Source: Paracoccus acridae
Lineage (GTDB): Bacteria > Pseudomonadota > Alphaproteobacteria > Rhodobacterales > Rhodobacteraceae
Reading direction: 5' to 3'
NCBI RefSeq assembly: GCF_014642735.1
Contig: NZ_BMIV01000007.1
Span: 155,982 to 219,981, forward strand
Length of the DNA stretch: 64,000 bases
Shown piece by piece: positions 1-8,321 of the stretch (the first letter of the stretch is position 1; every line of letters begins with the position of its first letter). The notes below the pieces were generated by a model that searched no databases, was not told the origin of the DNA, and saw nothing but the letters and a program-made list of their open reading frames with translations. The position numbers and the translations under genes were made by a program.

Positions 1-210
1 ATTTTCACGCTGGACGGCAGATTCAGCCTTCACAGGTTCGTCACCCGTATGTAGAAGCGGCGTCGGACGCGCTGACTGTGTCGCGGAACCGAACAGCCCG
101 GCATCGGACGAAAACAGCGATCCGTTGCCTGCAATGGCGTATGTCGCCGTGAAGGTAAGGGCGGCGGCGCACAGGCATGACGGCACCAACCGCTGAAGCA
201 GCGTTTTCAT
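1..210 (-). CDS. Exported protein, N-terminal fragment cut by window edge
   Basis: The reading frame begins at an ATG preceded by AGGGATAG and stays open for 70 codons to the window edge. The N-terminus (MKTLLQRLVPSCLCAAALTF) is a clear Sec signal peptide with likely cleavage after Ala-Ile-Ala, followed by Gly-Asn-Gly-Ser-Leu-Phe. The rest that is visible is polar, with no recognisable domain. In related genomes I recall a secreted cell-wall hydrolase near ppdK, and the AGNGSLF start would fit that, but the catalytic part is outside the window, so the function is not assigned. Confidence 0.65.
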   Translation of the reverse strand, partial: MKTLLQRLVPSCLCAAALTFTATYAIAGNGSLFSSDAGLFGSATQSARPTPLLHTGDEPVKAESAVQREN

Positions 211-494
211 ATCTATCCCTATAACCGTGTCGGATGGACAGGTCGTTAAGATCACGGCTGGCCCAGAGCAGATGGACACCACCGCGTTCGCCGGAATGAT
301 TACGGTTTTAGCGATCGGCGCATCCACCGAACTTCCCCGTGAGGTTCCGTTTCAGGGGAAAAAGGGACGTTTCCGGCAGCATCTCGCCGACCTGCAAAGC
401 GTCAACCGGCAGGTTTCGGCACGATGACAACCTTTGCGGGTGCAGCAAGAGGCTGTCGAGACGCAAGATTTTGCGTGATCGACCGGCGAATCAG
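211..494. other. Intergenic region between the exported protein and ppdK
   Basis: This holds the 5' leader of the leftward exported-protein gene and the 3' flank of ppdK. A small hairpin (ACGCAA / TTGCGT, about 459-475) lies just past the ppdK stop but has no T-tract. A 66-codon open frame across the region has no convincing ribosome binding site and no recognisable product, so I do not call it a gene. Confidence 0.4.
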
Positions 495-3038
495 TCAGCC
501 GTCGCCGCGCAGAAGCCGGGCGCGCAAGGCCGATTGCGCCGCCGCCAGCCGGGCTACGGGAACGCGGAACGGCGAACAGGACACATAGTCGAATCCCGCA
601 TCATGGCAGAACCCGATGGATTCGGGATTGCCGCCATGTTCCCCGCAGACCGAGATGGTGATCCCGGGATGCTGCTGGCGTGCCCTCTGCGCCCCGGTCA
701 GCAGCAATTCCCCGACGCCGTCCTGGTCAAGGCAGTGGAAGGGATCTTCCTCATAGACGCGCTGGCCGACATAGGTGCCCATGAAGCGCCCCGCATCGTC
801 GCGCGACAGGCCATAGGTCATCTGCGTCAGGTCGTTCGTGCCGAAGGACAGGAAGGCCGAATGAGCGGCGATGTCGCCCGCGCGCAGGCAGGCGCGCGGC
901 GTTTCCACCATCACCCCCAGGCGATAGGTGAAGTCGATGCGGCGGTCGTTCCTGACGGCGGCGGCCACCGCGTCGATGCGGTTCTTGACCAGCTCGACCT
1001 CTCGCATGGCGCTGACCAGGGGGATCATGATCTCGGGGACGACCGGGTCGCCCTTGCGGCTGGCTTCAATGGTGGCCTCGAAGATGGCACGGGCCTGCAT
1101 GTCATAGATTTCGGGAACGGTGATGCCCAGCCGGACCCCGCGCATCCCCAGCATCGGGTTGAATTCCGACAGCGCCTCGACCCGGCGGGTCACGTCGGAC
1201 AAGGGCAGGTCCATGGTATCGGCCAGTTCGCGCAACCCCTCGCGGTCATGGGGCAGGAATTCGTGCAGCGGCGGGTCGAACAGGCGGATGGTGACCGGCA
1301 GGCCTGCCATGATCTCGAACAGGGCGGTGAAGTCCTGGCGCTGCATGGGCAGGATGCGGTCCAGGGCCAGGCGGCGATCCTGGGGGGTGTCGGCAAAGAT
1401 CATCTCGCGCATGGCGGGCAGGCGCTCGGCGTCGAAGAACATGTGTTCGGTCCGGCACAGCCCGATGCCCTGCGCGTTGAAGCGCCGGGCGGTGCGGGCG
1501 TCTTCCGGCGTGTCGCAATTGGCGCGCACCGCGATGCCCCCCGCCGCATCCGCCCAGACCAGCAGTTGCGAGAAATTGTCGTCGAGCGCCGGTTCCAGCA
1601 GGGGGACACGTCCCGTCAACACCTCTCCGCTGGATCCGTCGATGGTGATCTCGTCCCCTTCGTGCAGGGTGATGCCGCCCGCGCGAAGGGTCCGCTGGCG
1701 CGCGTCGATGCTGATGCCATTGGCACCCACGATGCAGGGCAGACCCATGCCCCGCGCGATCACGGCCGCGTGGCTGGTGGTGCCGCCCCGTTCGGTCAGG
1801 ACGCCCACGGATGCGTGCATCCCGCGCACGTCTTCAGGGACGGTTTCACGGCGGACCAGGATGCAAGCCTCGTCCCGCGCGGCGGCGGCCTGGGCGGCGG
1901 CGGCGGTGAAGACGATCCGGCCGGTGGCGGCGCCAGGGCTGGCGTTGATGCCGCGCGCGATCACCTCTCGCGGGGCGTGGGGATCGACCTGTCGGTGCAG
2001 CAGATCGGCAAGCGCGCGGGGTTCGACGCGCATCACGGCCTCGGATTCCGGGATGATGCCGTCGCGGGCCAAGGCCACGGCGATGCAGACCCCGGCGCGG
2101 GATGTCCGCTGAACCCGCGTGGCGTCGATGATCGAGATCTGGCTGTCGGCCACCACGAACTCGATCTGCATTTCCTCGCGCAGGCGCTCGCGCGCGGCGA
2201 CGCCGAAGCGGATCAGGTCGGCGAAAACCTCGGGCGCGGTGTCTTCCAGCGACGGACCACGGTCGTCGCGGACCAGGAACTGGGTTTCGGCCCCCGCCCC
2301 ATCCGCGCCCCCATGGTGCTGGCGCTTGAAGCGGCCGGTGACGCGGGGCGCGCCGGTTGCGGAATCGACGAACTGGATGCTGCCCGATCCGCACAGCCCC
2401 GGCCCCAGGCCAAGCGCCATCTGCTGAACCACCAGCCCCAGCGGCGCGTCCGGGGGCGCGCCCTTGGCCTGGCGCAGCAGCCGCGCGGTCGGGCCGTCCC
2501 AGGCGCGGGCCATGGACCGCAGGACCTCGGCCAGTTGGATGGCGGGATCCTGGGGAAAATCCTCGTCCGTTTCGTCGCGATAGCTGCGAAGCGCCTCGGC
2601 CAGGGCGCCTTCGCCGTCCTGGGCGAACATGTCGGGGTCCAGGCGCGCGATATGGATGGCATAGCTTTGGACAAAGCGGCGATACAGGGTGTCGGCATTG
2701 GCGCGGCCGATCCGATGGGCCAGCCGCTTGTGCGTCCTGTCGTTGATGCCGACGTTCAGGATCGTGCCCGGCCCGCCCCATTCCGGCATCAGGGCCGAGG
2801 GGCGCACGCTGACCAACCCGTCGCCGTCGCTGAAAAGGTCCGCCAGATCCCCCAGGTCGATCCGCCTGCCCGTCGCGATGGACTGCACCGATTCCGCGGG
2901 GATCGCAAAGCTGCGCGGCACCGGCAGGCGCATCCGGATCAGCCGTTGCAGGCACTTCGCCCGCCAGCCGTGGCACGCGCGTTCCACCCCGGCCGAGGGG
3001 GTGATTTCAGTTACGTCTGGAAGGTTGCGCGGTTCCAT
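495..3038 (-). CDS. ppdK: Pyruvate, phosphate dikinase-like phosphotransferase (divergent N-domain)
   Basis: The protein has the PPDK order: a nucleotide-binding domain, a swivelling phosphohistidine domain and a C-terminal PEP/pyruvate barrel. The phospho-His motif GGTTSHAAVIARGMG, the preceding INASPGAATGRIVF, the barrel motifs LCRTEHMFF and MVETPRA, and the catalytic-Cys region SVCGEHGGNPESI are all intact. PPDK interconverts pyruvate, ATP and Pi with PEP, AMP and PPi. The N-terminal part is unusual. At about 847 residues it is slightly shorter than classical PPDK, no GGKGANLAEM-type motif is visible near the start, and the SVRSGA-type loop reads SVRPSALMPEWGG. The ATG chosen removes an upstream TTG-started extension that looks non-coding. 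Intact PPDK activity is likely but not certain. Confidence 0.85.
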   Translation of the reverse strand: MEPRNLPDVTEITPSAGVERACHGWRAKCLQRLIRMRLPVPRSFAIPAESVQSIATGRRIDLGDLADLFSDGDGLVSVRPSALMPEWGGPGTILNVGINDRTHKRLAHRIGRANADTLYRRFVQSYAIHIARLDPDMFAQDGEGALAEALRSYRDETDEDFPQDPAIQLAEVLRSMARAWDGPTARLLRQAKGAPPDAPLGLVVQQMALGLGPGLCGSGSIQFVDSATGAPRVTGRFKRQHHGGADGAGAETQFLVRDDRGPSLEDTAPEVFADLIRFGVAARERLREEMQIEFVVADSQISIIDATRVQRTSRAGVCIAVALARDGIIPESEAVMRVEPRALADLLHRQVDPHAPREVIARGINASPGAATGRIVFTAAAAQAAAARDEACILVRRETVPEDVRGMHASVGVLTERGGTTSHAAVIARGMGLPCIVGANGISIDARQRTLRAGGITLHEGDEITIDGSSGEVLTGRVPLLEPALDDNFSQLLVWADAAGGIAVRANCDTPEDARTARRFNAQGIGLCRTEHMFFDAERLPAMREMIFADTPQDRRLALDRILPMQRQDFTALFEIMAGLPVTIRLFDPPLHEFLPHDREGLRELADTMDLPLSDVTRRVEALSEFNPMLGMRGVRLGITVPEIYDMQARAIFEATIEASRKGDPVVPEIMIPLVSAMREVELVKNRIDAVAAAVRNDRRIDFTYRLGVMVETPRACLRAGDIAAHSAFLSFGTNDLTQMTYGLSRDDAGRFMGTYVGQRVYEEDPFHCLDQDGVGELLLTGAQRARQQHPGITISVCGEHGGNPESIGFCHDAGFDYVSCSPFRVPVARLAAAQSALRARLLRGDG

Positions 3039-3082
3039 GTCGCGCGAAAGATAGGCGCGCGGCGGCCAATGCCGCAAGCGCG

Positions 3083-3106
3083 AAAAAGGGGGCCATCGGC
3101 CCCCTT
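3083..3106 (-). terminator. Intrinsic terminator after the exported cyclophilin gene
   Basis: A perfect 7-bp stem GGGGGCC-ATC-GGCCCCC is followed, on the minus strand, by TTTTT. It lies just beyond the stop codon of the exported cyclophilin and before ppdK, so ppdK probably has its own promoter or depends on read-through. Confidence 0.8.
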
Positions 3107-3110
3107 GATC

Positions 3111-3701
3111 TTATTCGACGATGGTGACTTTCGCCATGTAGTCGGGTTCCTCGACCGCGCCATTCGCGTTCGCGTCGCCTTTCTTGATGCCGGTCAGCAC
3201 GTCCCAGCCGTCGATCAACTGGCCAACGACGGTATATTGCCCGTCAAGGAAGGTCGCGGGCGCCAGGTCGATGAAGAACTGGCTGTTGGCGCTGTTCGGA
3301 TCCTGCGCGCGGGCCATGCCCACGGTGCCCGCCTGGAACGACACGTCGTTGAACTCGGCTTCCAGATCCGGCAGGTCCGATCCGCCGGTGCCGGCCATGG
3401 CGACGCTGGCGCCGCCCTGCTTGCCATGTTCCACATCGCCCGTCTGTGCCATGAAGCCGTCGATCACGCGGTGGAAGACCACGCCGTCATAGGCGCCGGC
3501 CTTGGCCAGTTCGACCAGGCGGGCGACATGGTTCGGCGCCTTGTCGGCCAGCAGGTCCAGCGTGATGGTGCCCTTGGACGTGCCGTCGGCGGCAGCCACT
3601 TCGATCACCATGTTCGGGCCGGGGCCGTCCTCATGCGCGGGGGCCTGGGCATGGGCCGCCGTTGCGGCCAGGACGAATGCGGGGATCAGCAGCTTACGCA
3701 T
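3111..3701 (-). CDS. Exported cyclophilin-type peptidyl-prolyl isomerase
   Basis: 196 residues with a Sec signal peptide (MRKLLIPAFVLAATAAHAQA) and then a cyclophilin fold. The active-site signature is clear: VVFHRVIDGFMAQTGD carries the catalytic Arg in FHR, and NSANSQFFIDL and GQYTVVGQLIDG form the rest of the proline pocket. It should catalyse prolyl cis-trans isomerisation of periplasmic proteins. Its start overlaps the stop of the upstream cytoplasmic cyclophilin by 8 bp, so the two are co-transcribed and probably translationally coupled. A strong intrinsic terminator follows. Confidence 0.93.
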   Translation of the reverse strand: MRKLLIPAFVLAATAAHAQAPAHEDGPGPNMVIEVAAADGTSKGTITLDLLADKAPNHVARLVELAKAGAYDGVVFHRVIDGFMAQTGDVEHGKQGGASVAMAGTGGSDLPDLEAEFNDVSFQAGTVGMARAQDPNSANSQFFIDLAPATFLDGQYTVVGQLIDGWDVLTGIKKGDANANGAVEEPDYMAKVTIVE

Positions 3702-4200
3702 CGGCAGCCACCTTGACCGAGATCATGCGGTCGGGGTTCGCAGGCGGCTCTCCGCGCGCGATCTTGTCCACATGCTCCATTCCCTCGATCACGCGGCCAT
3801 AGACGGTGTACTGGCCGTTCAGGAAATGGTTGTCCTTGAAGTTGATGAAGAACTGGCTGTTGGCGCTGTTGGGGTTCTGCGACCGCGCGGCACCCAGCGT
3901 GCCACGATCATGCGGCAGCTTGGAAAATTCCGCCGGCAGGTCCGGCAGGTCCGACCCGCCCGTGCCCGAACGACCGGGGTTGTAGTTGTTTTCCATGTTG
4001 GCGTGCTGGACGTCGCCGGTCTGGGCCATGAAACCCTCGATCACGCGGTGGAAGGCCACGTTGTCGTATTTCCCGGCGCGGGCCAGTTCCTTCATGCGTT
4101 CGGCATGTTTCGGGGCGACATCGGGCAGAAGCTCGACAACGACGCGGCCGTCCTTCAGCTCGATGATGATGGTGTTTTCGGGATCCTTGATCTCGGCCAT
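3694..4200 (-). CDS. ppiB: Cytoplasmic cyclophilin-type peptidyl-prolyl isomerase
   Basis: 168 residues without a signal peptide. The cyclophilin motifs are VAFHRVIEGFMAQTGD, GTGGSDLPDLPAEF, NSANSQFFINF and NGQYTVYGRVIEGM. The ATG follows a good Shine-Dalgarno (GGAGG, 5 nt spacing); a longer in-frame extension upstream is antisense to pgk and is rejected. It is closely similar to the exported isomerase that follows, so the pair looks like an old tandem duplication with one copy sent to each compartment. It is divergent from pgk across 159 bp. Confidence 0.93.
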   Translation of the reverse strand: MAEIKDPENTIIIELKDGRVVVELLPDVAPKHAERMKELARAGKYDNVAFHRVIEGFMAQTGDVQHANMENNYNPGRSGTGGSDLPDLPAEFSKLPHDRGTLGAARSQNPNSANSQFFINFKDNHFLNGQYTVYGRVIEGMEHVDKIARGEPPANPDRMISVKVAADA

Positions 4201-4359
4201 GCGGCCCTCCTTTGCCACGTTCGGTCCTTGGTCTAGGGCTTTGCCGCCCCGATCGCAACGCGCAAACCCCCTCACGCGTTGATCATACTTACGCGAGAGT
4301 TGACGCGGGCAGCCCCATGCGGGACAAGCCCGGCAATCCCAATGCTGCGAGGACGGACG

Positions 4360-5565
4360 ATGGCCGATTTCAAGACGATCGATGATCTGGACATGGACGG
4401 CAAGGTCGTCCTGACCCGCGTGGACGTGAACGTGCCGGTCGAGGACGGCCGCGTGACCGACGCCACGCGGATCGAGAAGATCGTGCCCACGGTCAAGGAC
4501 ATCCAGGCCAAGGGCGGCATCCCGGTGCTGCTGGCCCATTTCGACCGCCCCAAGGGCAAGCGCGTGGATGCCATGAGCCTGAAGCAGATCGTCCCGGCGC
4601 TGGAAGCCGCGCTTGGGCAGTCGGTCATCTTTGCCGACGACTGCATCGGCGGGCCCGCCAAGCGGGTGGTGGCGGGGCTGAAGCCGGGCGATGTTGCGCT
4701 TCTGGAAAACACCCGCTTCCATGAAGGCGAGGAAAAGAACGACGCCACCTTCGCCGCATCCATCGCGGCGCTTGGCAAGGTCTATATCAACGACGCCTTC
4801 TCGGCCGCGCATCGCGCGCATGGCTCGACCGAAGGGCTGGCGCGACTGCTGCCCGCCGGGGCGGGCCGGCTGATGGAGGCGGAACTCAAGGCGCTGGATG
4901 CGGCGCTTGGCAATCCGCAACGGCCGGTGATGGCGGTCGTGGGCGGGGCCAAGGTCTCGACCAAGCTGGACCTGCTGATGAACCTGGTGGACAAGGTCGA
5001 TCACCTGGTGATCGGCGGCGGCATGGCCAACACCTTCCTGGTCGCCAAGGGCGTCGAGGTGGGCAAGTCCCTGGCCGAACGCGACATGGCCGACACGGCG
5101 CGCCAGATCCTGGAAAAGGCCGACCAGGGCGGCTGCGTGATCCATCTGCCGCTGGACATCGTGGTGGCGCGCGAGTTCAAGGCGGGCGCGGAATCGCAGG
5201 TGCTGCCGGTCGATCAATGCCCGCCCGACGCGATGATCCTCGACGCGGGCCCCGCCACTGTGGACGCGCTGCGCGAGGCGATGGGCCATTGCAAGACGCT
5301 GATCTGGAACGGCCCCCTTGGCGCCTTCGAGATCGAGCCCTTCGACCGCGCGACCAATGCGGCGGCCCAGGCCGCGGCGCAACTGACGCGCAATGGCACG
5401 ATGACCTCGGTCGCGGGGGGCGGGGATACGGTCGCGGCGCTGAACAAGGCGGGCGTCAGCGGGGATTTCACCTTCATCTCGACCGCCGGGGGCGCCTTTC
5501 TGGAATGGATGGAAGGAAAGGAACTGCCCGGCGTCGCCGCCCTGAAGGACGCGCGGAACGGCTGA
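4360..5565 (+). CDS. pgk: Phosphoglycerate kinase
   Basis: 401 residues. It transfers the acyl phosphate of 1,3-bisphosphoglycerate to ADP, in glycolysis or, reversed, in gluconeogenesis. Signatures are [15 protein letters not shown] near the N-terminus, [15 protein letters not shown], the [14 protein letters not shown] loop, [14 protein letters not shown], and the C-terminal nucleotide-binding [12 protein letters not shown] and [10 protein letters not shown]. The start was chosen at [11 protein letters not shown], preceded by GAGGACGG; an earlier in-frame codon adds about 27 residues not found in the family. A GC hairpin and the repeat element described separately follow the stop. Confidence 0.97.
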   Translation: MADFKTIDDLDMDGKVVLTRVDVNVPVEDGRVTDATRIEKIVPTVKDIQAKGGIPVLLAHFDRPKGKRVDAMSLKQIVPALEAALGQSVIFADDCIGGPAKRVVAGLKPGDVALLENTRFHEGEEKNDATFAASIAALGKVYINDAFSAAHRAHGSTEGLARLLPAGAGRLMEAELKALDAALGNPQRPVMAVVGGAKVSTKLDLLMNLVDKVDHLVIGGGMANTFLVAKGVEVGKSLAERDMADTARQILEKADQGGCVIHLPLDIVVAREFKAGAESQVLPVDQCPPDAMILDAGPATVDALREAMGHCKTLIWNGPLGAFEIEPFDRATNAAAQAAAQLTRNGTMTSVAGGGDTVAALNKAGVSGDFTFISTAGGAFLEWMEGKELPGVAALKDARNG

Positions 5566-5572
5566 CGAAAAA

Positions 5573-5640
5573 GGGGGCGCTCGCGCCCCCTCTTGCGCCT
5601 CGGGCGCAATTCACCCCCGAGGATATTTGGCACAGAAGAA
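5573..5640 (+). repeat. Composite 3'-end element, copy 1 (after pgk)
   Basis: In order: a perfect 8-bp hairpin GGGGGCGC-TC-GCGCCCCC (5573-5590), a second perfect hairpin TTGCGCC-TCG-GGCGCAA (5593-5609), then the box TCACCCCCGAGGATATTTGG (5611-5630) and CACAGAAGAA. Three related copies occur at 6116-6169, 26842-26890 and 55911-55954, each just past a stop codon on the same strand. The first hairpin, read on the minus strand, is followed by TTTTT and can also terminate the opposite gene. Confidence 0.75.
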
Positions 5641-5644
5641 AACC

Positions 5645-6106
5645 CTAGCCGCGCAGGCCGGTCTTTTTCAGCAGCCCCTTGCGCTTGGCCTCGTAATAAT
5701 AGCCGCGCGAATACCACATCACCGTCTTGTCGGGATTGCCGTCGGCCACCATCCAGGCGCCGCGCAGGTATTTGACCCCATAGCGCAGGTTCGTGTCCGC
5801 ATCCAGCAGCGCCTCGGGCGATCCGCGATGGCCCATGGTGCGGGCGGTCTGCGGGTTCAGCTGCATCAGCCCGTAATAGGAACCGTTGCGCGCGCCGGGG
5901 CGATGCTGCGATTCCCGCAGGATGATGCGCTGCACCATCGCGGAAGGCACCTCGTAATGGCGCGACCAATAGTTGATGCGGGCGCGCAGCTGCGGCGTCT
6001 CGTTCGGGTAAAGCCCGTTGCGGCCCAGGCCGTCCGGCATCTTCTGGCCCCCGCCGCCACAGGCGGCAAGCGCAAGCGTCGCCAGGATCAGGCCGCGCCT
6101 TCCCAT
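5645..6106 (-). CDS. Lytic transglycosylase-like lipoprotein
   Basis: 153 residues. It begins with a lipoprotein signal (MGRRGLILATLALAACGGGG, lipobox LAAC). The mature part has the SLT lysozyme-like signature: catalytic Glu in RIILRESQHRPGA, then GSYYGLMQLNPQTARTMG and NLRYGVKYLRGAW. The expected role is cleavage of peptidoglycan from the outer-membrane side of the periplasm. The short length suggests a catalytic domain with almost no accessory region. The ATG was chosen for the lipobox; the open frame runs upstream into lpd without a signal sequence. The GAAG just before the start belongs to repeat copy 2, so that element appears to supply its ribosome binding site. Confidence 0.88.
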   Translation of the reverse strand: MGRRGLILATLALAACGGGGQKMPDGLGRNGLYPNETPQLRARINYWSRHYEVPSAMVQRIILRESQHRPGARNGSYYGLMQLNPQTARTMGHRGSPEALLDADTNLRYGVKYLRGAWMVADGNPDKTVMWYSRGYYYEAKRKGLLKKTGLRG

Positions 6107-6115
6107 CTTCTGTGC

Positions 6116-6169
6116 GGAAATATCCCGGGGGGTGAGACGCGCCAGCGTCGAGGGGGGCAGCGCCCCCCT
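6116..6169 (-). repeat. Composite 3'-end element, copy 2 (after lpd)
   Basis: Read on the minus strand from the lpd stop: a GGGGGG/CCCCCC hairpin (6152-6169), a 16-nt spacer, then TCACCCCCCGGGATATTTCC (6116-6135) and GCACAGAAG running straight into the lytic transglycosylase ATG. It matches copy 1 in the CACCCCC-GGATATTT box and the CACAGAAG tail. No T-tract follows the hairpin. Confidence 0.7.
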
Positions 6170-6176
6170 TGCCAGA

Positions 6177-7571
6177 TCAGACATGGATGGCGCCGTCCCC
6201 GCAGGCAAGCGCCGCTTCCCGCACCGCTTCCGAGGTGGTCGGATGCGCGTGGCAGGTCAGCGCCAGATCCTGCGCAGCGGCGCCGAATTCCATCGCCACG
6301 CAGACCTCGTGGATCATCTCGCCCGCGTTGGGGCCGATGATGTGGCAGCCGAGGATGCGGTCGGTTTCCGCATCGGCGATCATCTTGACGAAGCCCTCGG
6401 CCTGCATGACCGCCTTTGCCCGCGCATTGCCCATGAAGGGGAACTTGCCGACCTTGATCTTGCGGCCGCCTTCCTTGGCGGCTTCCTCGGTCAGGCCGAC
6501 GCTGGCGACTTCGGGCATGGTATAGATCACGCCGGGGATCAGGCCATAGTTGACGTGCCCATGCTTGCCCGCGATCACCTCGGCCACGGCCATGCCCTCG
6601 TCCTCGGCCTTGTGGGCCAGCATCGGGCCAGGCACCGCGTCGCCGATGGCATAGATGCCGGGAACCGAGGTCGCCCAGTGGCCGTCCACCTTGATATAGC
6701 CGCGATCGGTCATCTGCACGCCCAAGGCATCCAGGCCCAGGCCGTCGGCATAGGGGCGGCGGCCGGTGGCGACCAGGACCACATCGGCCTTGATCTCGTG
6801 CTTGCTGCCGTCCTTGCGCAGCTCGTATTCGACCTCGGCCCGGCCATCCTCGACCTCGACCTCGGACACGGCGGCGCCCAGGATGAACTTGAGGCCCTGC
6901 TTGGTCAGGATGCGCTGGAACTGCTTCTGCACCTCGCCGTCCATGCCGGGGGTGATGGCGTCCAGGTATTCGATCACCGTCACCTGCGCGCCGAGGCGCG
7001 CATAGACCGAACCCAGTTCCAGCCCGATCACGCCAGCGCCGATCACCACCATGGATTCCGGGATCTTCGGCAGCGCAAGCGCGCCGGTCGAATCCACCAC
7101 GATGCCCGCATCGTTGTCCACCGTCACGCCCTTCAGCGCCGAGGGGACCGAGCCGGTGGCGATCACGATGTTCTTCGCCTCATGAGTGGTCTCGCCGACC
7201 CTGACCTTGCCCGGCGTCTCGATCACGGCCCAGCCTTTCAGCCAGTCGATCTTGTTCTTCTTGAACAGGAACTCGATGCCCTTGGTGTTGCCGGCGACGG
7301 TTTCGGACTTGTAGCCCTGCATCTTCTGCCAATCGATTTCGACGTGGCCGGCCATCAGGCCCATCTTGGCGAAATTCTCGTGCGTCTCGTGCAGCATGTG
7401 GCTGGCGTGCAGCAGGGCCTTGGACGGGATGCAGCCCACGTTCAGGCAGGTGCCGCCCAGCGTCTCGCGCCCCTCGACGCAGGCGACCTTGAGGCCCAGC
7501 TGGGCTGCCCGGATCGCGCAGACATAGCCGCCCGGTCCCGCCCCGATCACGATCAGGTCATAGGTGGACAT
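6177..7571 (-). CDS. lpd: Dihydrolipoyl dehydrogenase (E3)
   Basis: 464 residues. This flavoprotein reoxidises dihydrolipoamide on the 2-oxoacid dehydrogenase E2 and reduces NAD+. FAD site GAGPGG (residues 10-15); redox-active Cys42 and Cys47 in [16 protein letters not shown] site [19 protein letters not shown]; second FAD motif [21 protein letters not shown]-terminal active-site base in [15 protein letters not shown] is taken as the start, with AAGGAGAAG at good spacing, rather than an ATG five codons upstream. It is the distal enzyme of the sucA-odhB cluster, separated from odhB by two small genes and a hairpin. Confidence 0.97.
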   Translation of the reverse strand: MSTYDLIVIGAGPGGYVCAIRAAQLGLKVACVEGRETLGGTCLNVGCIPSKALLHASHMLHETHENFAKMGLMAGHVEIDWQKMQGYKSETVAGNTKGIEFLFKKNKIDWLKGWAVIETPGKVRVGETTHEAKNIVIATGSVPSALKGVTVDNDAGIVVDSTGALALPKIPESMVVIGAGVIGLELGSVYARLGAQVTVIEYLDAITPGMDGEVQKQFQRILTKQGLKFILGAAVSEVEVEDGRAEVEYELRKDGSKHEIKADVVLVATGRRPYADGLGLDALGVQMTDRGYIKVDGHWATSVPGIYAIGDAVPGPMLAHKAEDEGMAVAEVIAGKHGHVNYGLIPGVIYTMPEVASVGLTEEAAKEGGRKIKVGKFPFMGNARAKAVMQAEGFVKMIADAETDRILGCHIIGPNAGEMIHEVCVAMEFGAAAQDLALTCHAHPTTSEAVREAALACGDGAIHV

Positions 7572-7617
7572 CAACTTCTCCTTCATTGTCCCTCAGGGGC
7601 CAGTGTCCAGGGCGTGC

Positions 7618-8010
7618 CTAGAACAGCGCGGCCAGTATCATCAGCATCGTCGCCGCGAATCCCACGGCCCAGATGACCGAGCGCCAGGGCACCCAGCCAA
7701 AGACATAGGCCGGCACATAGAGGATTCGCGCCGCAAGATAAATCCATGCGCAGGCCGTCGTCGCGCCGCTGGCCTGCCCGCCCAGCGTCACCACGACAAC
7801 GGCCAGGGTGAACAGGATCAGCCCTTCGAAATGGTTGTTCAGCGCCCGCTGCAGGCGCCCCGCCGTCCCGGTCAGCGCCGGGGCATGATCGCGCGGCCCC
7901 ATCGCCACGCGCGGCCCGACCTGCATGTTCGCCGCGACCGAGAAAGCCGCGAATTGCAGGCCCTGCAGCAGGCCCGCAAGCGCCAGGACGGTCAGTTCCG
8001 GCGTCATCAT
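7618..8010 (-). CDS. MAPEG-family integral membrane protein
   Basis: 130 residues with four hydrophobic segments. The arrangement is MAPEG-like: NHFEGLILFTLAVVVVTLGG carries the conserved Asn-x2-Glu and is followed by WIYLAARILYVPAYVFGW. Family members include glutathione transferases and leukotriene synthases in eukaryotes; bacterial members are mostly uncharacterised inner-membrane proteins, so no substrate is proposed. The start is 2 nt after the stop of the upstream small gene, so the two are in one transcript inside the odh-lpd cluster. Confidence 0.75.
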   Translation of the reverse strand: MMTPELTVLALAGLLQGLQFAAFSVAANMQVGPRVAMGPRDHAPALTGTAGRLQRALNNHFEGLILFTLAVVVVTLGGQASGATTACAWIYLAARILYVPAYVFGWVPWRSVIWAVGFAATMLMILAALF

Positions 8011-8012
8011 GG

Positions 8013-8267
8013 TCAGGCGGTCTTCACGAAGTGGAAATCGGTGCCGGTCACGCCCGCCTGCGCGTTGAAGGGGGCCGCGCCGCCGGACAGATAGGCCCGC
8101 GCGGCCTTGGGGTCGGTCACCTGGAACAGCGCCCAGGCATTGCGGTCATCTTCGTGCCACAATTGCAGCAGCGACAGGCCGGCATGGCCGCGATCCTCGG
8201 CATCGGCGTCGAAGGCCGTGCGAAAGGCGGCATAATCGGCGACGGTGTAATGGGCGATCAGTTGCAT
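8013..8267 (-). CDS. Conserved small protein of unknown function
   Basis: 84 residues starting MQLIAHYTVADYAAFRTAFD, preceded by GAAAGGA. No signal peptide or membrane segment. The pattern (LLQLWHEDDRNAWALFQVTDPKAARAYL) suggests a small dimeric alpha-beta-barrel (ferredoxin-like or ABM-type) fold. That is a structural guess from alternating strand and helix patterns, not a recognised family. It lies just downstream of the odhB hairpin and is tightly linked to the MAPEG gene. Confidence 0.6.
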   Translation of the reverse strand: MQLIAHYTVADYAAFRTAFDADAEDRGHAGLSLLQLWHEDDRNAWALFQVTDPKAARAYLSGGAAPFNAQAGVTGTDFHFVKTA

Positions 8268-8288
8268 GGCCTGTCCTTTCAAGGGAAA

Positions 8289-8315
8289 GGCACCGCCGCT
8301 GGGATCGGCGGTGCC
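8289..8315 (-). terminator. Hairpin after odhB, probable (partial) terminator
   Basis: A perfect 10-bp stem GGCACCGCCG / CGGCGGTGCC with a 7-nt loop lies 7 bp past the odhB stop, followed on the minus strand by TTTCCCTT. The weak T-tract suggests partial termination, or protection of the sucA-odhB mRNA end, with some read-through to lpd. Confidence 0.6.
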
Positions 8316-8321
8316 GGGTCT

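Noticed and set aside
227..427. 66-codon plus-strand ORF near the left edge
   Set aside because: No good ribosome binding site and no recognisable product; lies in the promoter region of the leftward gene.
339..3716. 1125-codon open frame on the plus strand opposite ppdK and the exported cyclophilin
   Set aside because: It is fully antisense to genes with clear catalytic motifs; its translation is His/Gln/Gly/Arg-rich with no domain. Long antisense frames are normal at this GC content.
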